Shown here: positions 23,901 to 32,779 of the stretch, piece by piece | How positions within the stretch are numbered: position 1 is the stretch's first letter | Layout of the letters: each line of letters begins with the position of its first letter | Assembly: GCA_013399895.1 (NCBI GenBank) | Contig: VXBA01002855.1 | Span: 3,977,803-4,041,802 of the forward strand | DNA: 64,000 nucleotides | Source: Serilophus lunatus | Taxonomy: Eukaryota > Chordata > Aves > Passeriformes > Eurylaimidae | Direction: 5' to 3' | Program-made: the position numbers and the translations under genes | The notes under the pieces: generated by a model | What the model saw: only the letters and a program-made list of their open reading frames with translations | Databases searched by the model: none | Told to the model about the DNA's origin: nothing

Positions 23901-26900
23901 TCTGCCTCACAAATTAGGAGCGGGAATGAAAACAAAAGAAATGCAAAACGGGTCATAAACAAACAGGATTCATTCATGTTATAAATGTTTCTTTTAGTTA
24001 CAGATCATTTCCATGGCAGCATGATAAGGCAGGGGAGGAGTCAGTGCTATGGAAAAACTAGTGATTTTTTTTCATGGAGTGATGGCAGGGAGGAGTCCTG
24101 GGTTATTGATATTTCTTCACACAAGCAATGTAAGCAGTTCCATTAGTGTGGACACTGAACTGAACGGTGAGGATTAAAGGGGACAGGTCTCTCCACATTC
24201 TCCCTGTTTCAGAAAGGTCTGCACAGTCTTTCTTGGATTTGTCATAATGAGCACCATTGCCATGTGTGTGGGATATAGCTGTTTATTAAGACACTGTAAC
24301 TGAGGCAGAAAAAAATATCTTGCAAAAAGTCAAAGAAGGATAGAGTACTGCTAGCGGAGCAGTATGATCATCTTACTGGGCTGTGTTAATGACTCTTGGT
24401 TTTGTTATCAGGACTGATTTGGCAAAAGCATCAGTTGCACTGAGGGGCTTTCTTACCCTTGACCCAGCAGCGGTAGCCTCTTTCTGTAAGTATTTTGAAG
24501 TGGACAGGAAGCTGTCCAGAAGATACATTAAATGGAAAACTGCTACGCACTTTTTTTAGTGGAATCTTCCTCCCTGGTTATTTTCTGCTTTAGAATAAGT
24601 GACTTAATAGTTGAAAATAGCAAAGGCAGTGAACACTTTGCTACATATTTTTTAAAGCATTTGCAATAGTAGCACTAGTGGAACTTTAGTGAGATAGTTC
24701 TTTCCCACTTCTGAATACAGAACACAAACTTAACAAAGACCAGAATCACGAGATGGCACCTTTGATGTGGCTGATGGATTGAAGAAGTGCAGAAAACAGA
24801 TGCTGATGGGTCAGGGGAATGTTGAAGAAGAGAGAATTAATTTAGAGAGACTATCATTGGAGGCAGTGGAGTGAAAGGAAAGAAAGTGTAGTGATTAGTT
24901 CCATGTCATGATGAGACAGCATTTTGGGGTTTATATCTGACACTTCTAATTCCATTTCTTCCAGTGTACTTTGCTGCTCTTATCTTATCCTTAAGCCAGC
25001 AGATGACATGTGACAGAATCAACCTCTACACACCACCTTCAGAAAATGGCAGCATCTGGTAGGAAACATTTCTGTAAATTGTAACATAGTTCACTTAGGA
25101 ACCTCAGTCAAACTGGTTGGATTGATAAGAAGGTACTGATTCGATTAGAAAACTTGCATTTGTTTTAGCTGGTCCTGAATCTTTGATAATTTCATGAAAA
25201 ATAAGAACTCAAGGATGAGTTTGGTCATCTTGGTCGCAAATCCCTTTTACCTCAAACAGGAGCCTGTTGGAATGATGCTAGAAATGTCATCTGGCAGGAA
25301 TCTCAAGATCTCTTTTGCTTGAGAATTGGGACCCTGTGGAGAGAACGCTTTTGCGTTCAAGGGGAGGACATGCTTTAGAGAGTCAGTCCTGTTTGTGAAG
25401 GAGGTCTGCCACAGGATGCATGGGCTTAGCAGGCACAGCTGGCATTTAAATCTGAAGCCTTGTTTCATGTGAAGCGATACCAACCAAAGCTGTTACTTTC
25501 TGCAGCAGACACCACCGGGCTTGAATTCTAGTAGCATGACTTTCTAAAGCAGACCAGGAGAATCAAAACAAAAGCATTCATGTGAACATTTGCTGGCTTG
25601 GGCAGCTAGGGTTTTTTTTGTTTTTTTAGGGCTTCTGTGTATGTTTGTTGCATTGTTTATTAAAAAGCCTGGATTCTACTAACAAAAGCACAACCTGCTA
25701 CTATGAGAAACATAGATCATTCTTTCTTAAAGCCCTGTCTCATCCACCCCACAGCATCTGTACACACTGGCTTCCAGACAGACTTTACTGACTTGCTGTT
25801 CCCTTGCATTGCTGACTCATGACGAAGTGCTTAAAAATGAGATGGACTAATGGTATTTTGTGATGTCTCTCACCACAGTAGGATTTGATCATGCATTTTG
25901 ATTTTTATTTTCTGACTCTTGTCCAAGAAAAGGCATTTGCTGTTGAAATCTATGTGAAATAATGGGGTTTCTTAGCTGGGTCCCTGTCTTTGGTAATTGC
26001 TCTTTTTGCCAGGCCTTTGCAATTCAAGACCATCCTGATGGTACAAGTAGTTCTGTGTTCACATCTGGCTTAGCACGTTTGTTTTGGTATTACTCTATTA
26101 TTGTAACCTCTATGTACCAGTGAACTGACTGATGGGCTGATGTGTTTTCTCCAGGACTGCAGGTACAGAGGAAGAGATTGTTCATTCATGGATCGTGGTG
26201 AATCTGGTGGTGTCTGTTCTAGTTGGGACAAGTTGGATCTTCTTGTCTTACCGACCAGAGCTAGACCACAGTGAAGGTGGGAAACACTTACAGGCAGAAT
26301 GTTGTTTATTCAGGCTTTTATCTGCTGACCCAAGTGCACTTCATTTGGTGTTCAAGACTAGTCCTGAGAAACTTTGTGGCTGAGGAAAACCAGGCACCTC
26401 CTAGCAATCTTTCACAGCAAGTCCTTCTTAGGATGCTGGTGTCTGTGTTTGGTTTTATAAAGGATGAACATTAATTCAAAACAGAAAGCCTTATTTTTCC
26501 TGCCTGAAGCAATGTGAATTTTGAAACATTCAGTGAAAGGTAAAATAATTTTTACCTTAACAGTATTTTAAATATTCTAAACGGATTTATTCTACTTGTG
26601 TTTTAGAAAATACCGTAATGTTGTTAATGTTCCTCTTGCAAATGCTTAATGCACTTCAAGTTCAGCAGTAATTTCAGCAGAACTTATACAGCAGTTTTGG
26701 GAACTCCTGAGCTTTGAAAAGTCAGATTTTGTTTGCAGAACAGAACTTCAGATGAGGACTGCTTGTGTTGTCCAGGCTGCAGGAGGAAGCAGGTGACTTC
26801 TTTTCATGGAAGTTTTGCTATAGACTAGGCCTTCTTTTTGTGTTCCAAAATGTGTATAACTGAGCTTTCCTGTCAAGTGCATGCAGCCTGTGACTTGTAC

Positions 26901-27928
26901 ATAAAAATCCTAAGTTTCAATTTACAGCTGAAGAGGTATCTCACCTCTTCAAGAGGCATCATGACATGAAGCACAGACTTGTGTTTTGGAGGCAGAAGCT
27001 TCAACATGCTTCTTCAAATTACTTTAGAATTTACAAGTACAGGTGTCTGTATTTGAGCTGACCCCAGTTACAAAGCTTATTTGTAATAATTCAATGAATT
27101 AAAAAATGTAAACAACTAAGTGCCAGCCCTTACAGTTCTTGATGGCAAAATTTATAATAGATGTTTAAATTGTATTTAAAAAACATTTTTTAAATAATAT
27201 AGACTTACTCAAGGAATAAGCAAGCACAGCCTGGTCCGTGGGCCGAATGTGCACTTAGCAAACAAAGCAGACCTGTGGTGAGAGTGCAGTGTGGAGACAC
27301 AAGAGAACCCAGGTATGAGAAAATTGCACCCTCAGCAGCACAGAGCTCCTCAAGGGCCATCTTATCAAGTGCTGGGTGTGCCCAGCCCAGTTCTCCACTC
27401 TTCACTGCTGTGCTCAGGCTGCTGTGGTGACACTGTGAATGGCATCATCCACCCATGATTCTTTCCAAGCCAGGTTCTAGTGTTGTTAATTTAACACTGA
27501 AACGTAGAGCAGATACATCTAGAGGTGGATGAGTCTCTAAACAGAAGTCTTCCTTCCTGAGTCTGACACTCTCAAAACAGTCCCTCAGTGTACTTCAGAG
27601 TTGTGTTTCAGTGTCTGGCTTGAAGGCAGGATGGTACTACATGTGATCAGCTGCTAACATTGTCACCAATTCTGTTAATTTTGGAGAGCAACAATAGTTT
27701 CTAAAGACAGTGGTGGCCCTTCCATCACTCGGTAGTTGGTGATGTGATTGGGATGAAAAGCAGGAGGCCTGGGGGAATGCCAGGGTGCTTTTCAGGTGTA
27801 ATGGAATTGTATTCAGGGTGAAGTTTTCAAAGAAAACATAATATTTTTTTTCTCTTTTAGAATTGATGTTTCATGCTGAAATAGAGGAATTTCCTCATGG
27901 AGATGCCATACCCAGAGTCCAGCCATAA
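17935..27928 (+). CDS. TMEM237: TMEM237, ciliary transition-zone membrane protein (spliced)
   Basis: Twelve exons join in frame: 17935-17966, 18890-18900, 19419-19475, 20428-20541, 20927-21041, 21591-21748, 22245-22368, 23325-23516, 24412-24485, 24965-25058, 26155-26276 and 27861-27928, for 386 codons plus TAA. Human TMEM237 is about 408 residues, so only a short N-terminus is missing. The N-terminal half is hydrophilic, with Lys/Arg clusters (RPKKRKPKGK, QRKRKKKK, RKQRKRTK) and acidic stretches. The C-terminal half has four hydrophobic segments. Family knowledge: TMEM237 sits in the ciliary transition zone, helps ciliogenesis and is the JBTS14 Joubert syndrome gene. Diagnostic words are PRALPPVPS, IPLSRPKK, APTGISQPV.KVFVEK, GFLAG.AVWNIVVIY and WIVVNLVV. 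The start codon is unresolved. Confidence 0.95.
18890..18900 (+). CDS. TMEM237: TMEM237 11-nt microexon
   Basis: TGGAAATCAAG lies between AG (18888-18889) and GTGGGT, with a C/T-rich tract upstream at about 18841-18878. It changes phase from 2 to 1 and gives PVP-SGNQ-DEIPLSRPK, close to PVPSQDDIPLSRPK in human as recalled. Joining the flanking exons directly would read CCA AGA TGA, an immediate stop, so some exon of length 3n+2 is required here and this one fits both frame and peptide. Confidence 0.78.
19419..19475 (+). CDS. TMEM237: TMEM237 exon, basic segment
   Basis: A 57-nt, phase 1-1 exon between GTGCAG and GTAAGC, encoding DEIPLSRPKKRKPKGKTPL, a lysine-rich stretch. Confidence 0.92.
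   Translation: MKFHSVVPKKGNPKERLH
20428..20541 (+). CDS. TMEM237: TMEM237 exon, Pro/Lys-rich
   Basis: A 114-nt, phase 1-1 exon between GGTTTTAG and GTAAGT. It encodes DGIVQAAVRRQSESS, a Pro-rich run (PLTPEPPDAPP) and a basic run QRKRKKKKVPT. It is predicted to be disordered. Confidence 0.88.
20927..21041 (+). CDS. TMEM237: TMEM237 exon
   Basis: A 115-nt exon after CAATCTTCAG. It encodes ESETSFTQQNVAALFQNGNG, then the acidic VPEAEETVIRK and RKRTK. It matches the NGIDAEPAEEAVIQK region of human as recalled. Confidence 0.9.
21591..21748 (+). CDS. TMEM237: TMEM237 exon, conserved acidic and APTGISQPV segment
   Basis: A 158-nt exon between GCCGACAG and GTAAGT. It encodes RPAERQSSNELEVEEEDIIE and FAAPTGISQPVSKVFVEKN. 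The latter is the best conserved word of the soluble half. Confidence 0.95.
22245..22368 (+). CDS. TMEM237: TMEM237 exon before first membrane helix
   Basis: A 124-nt exon between TTCTCAG and GTGAAA, encoding RFQAADRAELIKTTENINVL, then SWTTRDVALSVHRSF. Confidence 0.95.
23325..23516 (+). CDS. TMEM237: TMEM237 exon, membrane segments 1 and 2
   Basis: A 192-nt exon between CCATTCAG and GTAAAA. It holds a hydrophobic helix within MGLFTHGFLAGYAVWNIVVI (about 23330-23405), a short polar loop (NELSTISNLLEQYK), and a second helix in YPAQSLFYLLLSISTISAFD. Confidence 0.96.
24412..24485 (+). CDS. TMEM237: TMEM237 exon
   Basis: A 74-nt exon after TTGTTATCAG, encoding TDLAKASVALRGFLTLDPAA and the start of membrane segment 3. 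Donor GTAAGT. Confidence 0.93.
24965..25058 (+). CDS. TMEM237: TMEM237 exon, membrane segment 3
   Basis: A 94-nt exon after TTTCTTCCAG, encoding LYFAALILSLSQQMTCDRIN, then LYTPPSENGSIW. The hydrophobic part is the third membrane helix. Confidence 0.95.
26155..26276 (+). CDS. TMEM237: TMEM237 exon, membrane segment 4
   Basis: A 122-nt exon between TTCTCCAG and GTGGGA. It encodes an acidic loop (TAGTEEEIVHS), the helix WIVVNLVVSVLVGTSWIFLS (about 26190-26250) and YRPELDHSE. Confidence 0.95.
27861..27928 (+). CDS. TMEM237: TMEM237 last coding exon
   Basis: After TTCTCTTTTAG, encodes ELMFHAEIEEFPHGDAIPRV and QP before TAA (27926-27928). It matches EELMFSSEVEEYP in human. The tail beyond that is divergent and slightly shorter. 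Confidence 0.9.
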
Positions 27929-28412
27929 GTGTGGAACAAGCATCTGCAAATACCGTACCTGTGACTGATGGCTCAATATGTTGTGTATTATAGCTATGTA
28001 TTATAATTTTCATAAAGAAAAAAATGTATTTTTATATTGTACATACTTAATGTTGATCTTTTTATGTATGCTGCAGTTTCCAAATGTTGATTGAAAACTT
28101 TTATATTTTTGCTTTTTATTTTACAAAGCAGATTGTCCCTAGTGTATGAAGTCAAGGTGATTTGGTAACTACTGCTGCTGCACAGCCAAAGACACCAGAG
28201 GGATGCAGGAGATCAAATGTTCAGTGCTTTTAGCACTGCTGTACAGTCTTCAACAACCTACTTTTGTTACTAATGCTGACAGCAGTTATCTTACCTGACT
28301 CGGTTAAATATCCTCTAGAGATTACAACAAATCTTATGACAAGAGTACTCTAAGAAAGATGATAACAGAACAGAGTTAGGAAACATAAAATCCACCAAGT
28401 TAGTAAGGATAT

Positions 28413-28464
28413 AATAATCTTAGTTGTCATAAAATAATCTTAGTTGCATTTAGTTGTCATAAAA
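28413..28464. repeat. Short interleaved direct duplications
   Basis: AATAATCTTAGTTG occurs at 28413-28426 and 28433-28446, and TAGTTGTCATAAAA at 28421-28434 and 28451-28464. The overlapping copies suggest local slippage or duplication in the presumed 3' UTR of TMEM237. Confidence 0.7.
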
Positions 28465-28476
28465 AGTATTTGCTAG

Positions 28477-28482
28477 AATAAA
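28477..28482 (+). terminator. TMEM237: Candidate TMEM237 polyadenylation signal
   Basis: AATAAA about 550 bases after the TMEM237 stop. A second AATAAA at 30644-30649 would give a longer 3' end. Nothing in the sequence decides between them. Confidence 0.3.
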
Positions 28483-30904
28483 GGACTGAGTTGACAAGGA
28501 TTTTGTTGAACAATCCATAAAAGAGGACACTGTTTTTAATCTTCATTTAGGTCTCTTGACAGAGAACTTGATGGCAACAAGTTCTTTCAGGTTGATGTAA
28601 ATGCAAGAAAAAGAAGCTTTAATGTTGAAATGGTTTGGTCAGTGGAAACTGAAACACATCTTCTAATCAAATGGTGTTTTGCGTTGCCAACTGGATATAT
28701 CCTTGTCCTCTAATTTCTCAGCAGTCAGGATGCAGAACTGTTACAAAGCCATTCACAAGAACAGTGTTCTGATTTCTCCTTATCTTGCATAGCAAGAACA
28801 ATAGTTTTATTCACTGCTCTAAAAAAACTTGAAATTTTTTTTTCTACCTGAATTCCTATTTTTACCTGTTTTGATGGAAGTTGATTTCCCCCAAACTGTT
28901 GCTTTGTGTTAGGATGAGATGGGAATTTTCTTTCTGAAATTACAAGAAAATGCTTATTAAAGCAAACCAAAAACTTGTCAGCAACCCACCTTCTCTGCAG
29001 TGATGTAGTAGTAGCAGTGGTAAGTGCTGGGTTTTGATGATGATAGCCAGCATTCCCTTTACAATAATCAAAGTGGCAGAATGAAAGCACTGCAGATGGG
29101 AACAAATACAGATACATTGCAGGATGGAACGATCTCCGCAGTAGACACAGACAAGGGCTGGTTTGAAAACTATTTATCAAGAAAGTATCACCTAAAGCCC
29201 AAAACCTGTTACATGTGTTACTTAATATATATTGATTTTGCATTGTTTGATTCAGTGTTTCTACAGGTGGCTGTAAAGAGGGTGCACTTGGCAAAGTTCT
29301 CTGGAAAATGACTGAACTTTCTAGTAGTGAAGAGTAACCAGATAAAAGACTTGAAATGTCAAAGAGCCTTCCATGCTTTCTGTGCTGTTACCTGAGGTGC
29401 ATCAAAACAAACATGGGAACATGAATAACTGAGACTGTTGCTGCCCTGTGGGGGACTTGAGTTCTCTTATGTCCATCCAGCAGATTTAAGTTAGTCAAAA
29501 GTTCAGTGTTCATAACATCATTTAAATGCTGTGGTAATCTTGGCAGGGAGGAGAAAGAGTTCTGCAAGAATTAAAATATGTTCCACAGCTGTTGGCTGCA
29601 TCCCGGGCCATTCAGTGTATTGTGGGAAGGAGCCCTTAACGTCTTTTTTAAATGGTTATGGCTCTGGTGTATGTATTTCTGCAGAATTGTAGAGATAAAT
29701 TCGTCTGGCACTGCATCGTGCATTAAACTGGAGAGATGCAAGGTGCTGCCCTCCTTCAGTTCTGTACTGTATGTTCCTGTCATGGTTTGGCTGTAGGAGG
29801 TGGGGGATGAGGCACAAAGTGTTCCCTTGTTGGTTGCCACCACACTGTCCCCTGATGTGATGTGTTTGATTTACAGAATCATTGACCTCCTGAAGATGAG
29901 ATTTATAATGGCTTCTCTTTGCTGCATGACACTTCTGTCTTCTTGGTGTGGTAAGAGGTACAATTTTGCCCATAAAACATGGGCAGTAAAGGGCAAAACT
30001 GTGCTAAGGCATCACATCAGTACAGGAGAAACTTAGGTAACAGCATTGCTTGATTTCTGACATAAATAGTAGGAATTGGCTTCCAAGTGTCCCTTGGACA
30101 AAGCGATGCCAGCCAAGAGCCAGACTCATTCTCATTGTGAAACACAGGAGTTTGTTTAGATGTTTGAGCATGGATTGAATGAATGAACTTAATGTGATCA
30201 GTATTTCAAGCCAGGCTTGCCTTTCCAGTGTATCTTTTTGGGAGGCTCTGCATATATTGAAATTAAAGATGTTTGAGGTTGCCATAGAAGAAGCACAGTT
30301 TGAGAGCAAATTATTTTACAAAATATTCTTCATCACATTAAGCCTCACAATGGAATATAAGTCCAACTGAGCTTTTTTGTTTAGCTTCTTGAAAAGTTTT
30401 AGAATGAGTTTACACTATAGATGTTTAATTATAGAACATGCAATATCTGTAGAAGCCTTAACTGAAATGCTTTTGTGCATTTCCATACCATTGTTTTTAA
30501 TGCATTTGTGTTAATGAAAAAAATTCGGGTATGTTGGTGCCAATTTCTTGTTTTTACATAAATGAACAATTAAACAATTGGTCTAAAGTAGTTAGAAATT
30601 ATTGTACTACTTTGTCCTGTTTCCAGATGTTTACTCTGTTTAAAATAAATCGGTCTGTCTAACTTTCCCCCAGTGCTAATGTTATGTATAATGTGTAAGC
30701 TCTGAACAGGTGTTTATGGGGAAACATGTTTCCCTTATTTGTGGCAGTGTTGTAATAACAGCTTTGCTTTCCCTCCCATGAGACTCCTGCTGCTGTAATG
30801 GTTGTGTGCAATCAGAAATGGTACTGTGTAAACTCCTCACCGCTAGCAAGTCAAGTGTATTTAATCAGTTACTAACCTATGTTTAGCCTAAAAAGAATAA
30901 TATT
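28483..30904. other. Gene-free AT-rich stretch
   Basis: Several frames stay open for 60-190 codons (the longest at 28725-29294, minus), but none shows a domain, biased composition, splice structure or a protein family I recognise. It may be partly long 3' UTR of TMEM237. Confidence 0.5.
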
Positions 30905-31145
30905 AAGAGGGGAATCTGATTGCTGTCTTTAACCACCTAATGGGTGATTACAAAGAAAACAAACATTGCTCAAGCTGCACAGTGAAAGGATGAGTAGAAA
31001 CAGTCACAGGCAGCATCAGGAAAACGCACCTTTAGCTGCCACGAAGTTTTCAGTGAGGATTTGGGCTGGGGCAGTCTGTGGAAGCTCCATCCCCAGGGCT
31101 GGAGTGGACAGAGCTGTGCAGCCGGACCACAGGCTGCACCCAAGG
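30905..31145 (+). mobile_element. Old CR1-type LINE fragment
   Basis: The words GGGAATCTGATTGCTGTCTT, ACCACCTAATGGGTGATTAC, TGCACAGTGAAAGGATGAG and GGAAGCTCCATCCCCAGGGC follow in the order of the untranslated 3' part of avian and reptilian CR1 elements, on the + strand. It is heavily diverged and lacks the 8-bp terminal repeats, so the ends are approximate. Confidence 0.6.
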
Positions 31146-31562
31146 GGCTCCAGCGGCCCTACAAAGCCAAATGGGTCTAATTTTGCTCCTAAGAAGGCAT
31201 TATTTAAATTGGTTAATTTCCACTTGGTTTAAAGTTACTCTTTCAACACAGCTTTTGCAACATGAAGCCAGACGGCATTAATTTGCAATGTGTTTTTTAA
31301 AGTAGTTTTGGTATTCCTGAAGCAAACTTTAGGGAGGAGTTATGCTTAGGTCAGGCTTACTCGCATATTTGCTTTGGAAGATGAGTGCAAACCCATCAGG
31401 TACATGACTATAAGCCTTACTTGTCTCTTCCTTTTTCCTCATAGCAGTGTGAAATGTGCTCTTGCATTCCTCAGTGCGACTGGGCATGAAATTGGCCTGG
31501 AAGTTCACGACACTTGCGGGAAGTCTTTATTTTCCCTGGATGTCATTAATATTTTGTGGCCC

Positions 31563-32032
31563 CGGTCACCTCGCTCCGCCTCAGCCCTCCCAGCCCCGCT
31601 CTCCCCGCTCTATGTCAGCCCTCACAGCTCCGCTCTCCCCGCTCCCTCACAGCCCTCATAGCCCCGCTCTCCCCACTCCCTCACAGCCCCGCTCTCCCCG
31701 CTCTATGTCAGCCCTCACAGCTCCGCTCTCCCCGCTCCCTCACAGCCCTCATAGCCTCCCTCTCCCCGCTCCCTCACAGCCCCGCTCTCCCCGCTCTATG
31801 TCAGCCCTCACAGCTCNCGCTCCATGCCAGCCCTCACAGCCCCGCTCTCCCCGCTCCATGCCAGCCCTCACAGCCCCGCTCTCCCCGCTCCATGCCAGCC
31901 CTCACAGCCCCGCTCTCCCCGCTCCATGCCAGCCCTCACAGCCCCGCTCTCCCCGCTCCATGCCAGCCCTCACAGCCCCGCTCTCCCCGCTCCATGTCAG
32001 CCCTCCCAGCCCCGCTCTCCCTCTCCCTCCCA
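31563..32032. repeat. GC-rich minisatellite, 34-bp unit
   Basis: From 31824 the unit that starts ATGCCAGCCC and ends CCCCGCTCC recurs at 31824, 31858, 31892, 31926, 31960 and 31994, an exact 34-base spacing. The part before 31824 is made of the same blocks with CTCCCTCACAG variants and irregular length. An N at 31817 marks uncertain assembly. Because 34 is not a multiple of three, all frames on one strand read the same repeat peptide in turn, which produces the long open frames here. Confidence 0.9.
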
Positions 32033-32039
32033 GCCCTCC

Positions 32040-32115
32040 GCAGTTTCCCGCCCGCCCCTCGCGGTCGGTGGGGGCCGGTGGCGGGGCCGCCATGTCGGAC
32101 TCGGGCTGAGGGGCT
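32040..32115. promoter_or_regulatory. CpG-rich patch with YY1-like site
   Basis: Following the minisatellite is a non-repetitive CpG-rich stretch with GGGGCCGCCATGTCGG (about 32082-32097). This resembles the YY1 consensus GCCGCCATNTTG and places an ATG in good context on both strands: plus, ATG TCG GAC TCG GGC TGA, a five-residue frame; minus, ATGGCGGCC. It looks like a promoter core, but I find no exon that would use it. Confidence 0.4.
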
Positions 32116-32398
32116 GCAATGCAAACGAGAAACTCAGTCACAAAGAAAAAATTCCCATCTCTTCCTACACACGAACAAAACTGCTCTAATAATTCTGTAC
32201 TTCAAACTTTAAAAGTTGCAGAGTTCTCCCTAGCTCAGACAGTTCCCTGTACAGTTTCCCTGTACTGTATTCAGTAAAACGGAAGAGAGCACAGCTTTTC
32301 AGATGGATAAAGAGCAAGATCTTCTTGTGGATAAACATACACGCCCACTGACAGATGTAGTAGTGAACCCACACAGTGAAAAACAAACAGATTATTGT

Positions 32399-32433
32399 GC
32401 TTGGGGGGGGTGGGGGAAGCCCGCCCACCCCAA
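32399..32433. repeat. GC-rich inverted repeat
   Basis: CTTGGGGGGGGTGGGGG is followed after a few bases by CCCGCCCACCCCAAG, whose end is complementary to the beginning. The arms can form a hairpin, and the G-run could also form a quadruplex. Confidence 0.6.
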
Positions 32434-32743
32434 GAAACAGAGCTCAAATCAAAACCCACAACAACCACACACACAAAAGAAAAAAAAAACCACCAAAAAA
32501 GTTTCAAAAAAACTGCCCACAACTAAGAACCACTTTTGAAAAATGAGGGAAAAAAATAGTCCAGAATTTGAAATTGTTAAAAAAGTCTCATTGTTAAAAT
32601 AGCAAACACGGACTCAAAACTGTAACATTCTTCCATTTTAAATGTTTGTGGTGCTAATATTCAAGCAGAACACCTTTTTAGGCCATGGCTCACCACTACA
32701 GCAAATTGCCCCAAATGTGTCATTTTACAAGTCCAGCATGAAT

Positions 32744-32779
32744 AAAAAAAAAAAAAAAANAAAAAAAAAAAAAAAAAAA
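32744..32779 (+). repeat. Poly(A) tract with an unresolved base
   Basis: About 35 adenines directly after AAT, interrupted by one N at 32760. It could be the tail of an old retroposed sequence or a simple homopolymer. The true length is unknown because of the N. Confidence 0.85.

Noticed and set aside
28725..29294. 189-codon open frame on the minus strand
   Set aside because: It has no recognisable domain, a composition resembling translated AT-rich non-coding DNA, and no exon structure. The region is probably TMEM237 3' UTR or intergenic.
31456..32212. Overlapping 217- and 218-codon open frames rich in Pro, Ser and Ala
   Set aside because: They are translations of the 34-bp minisatellite in different frames, with similar frames on the other strand and no splice or homology support.
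32303..32539. 78-codon frame with a lysine-rich end
   Set aside because: The lysines come from an A-rich low-complexity run. No similarity to a known protein and no gene context.
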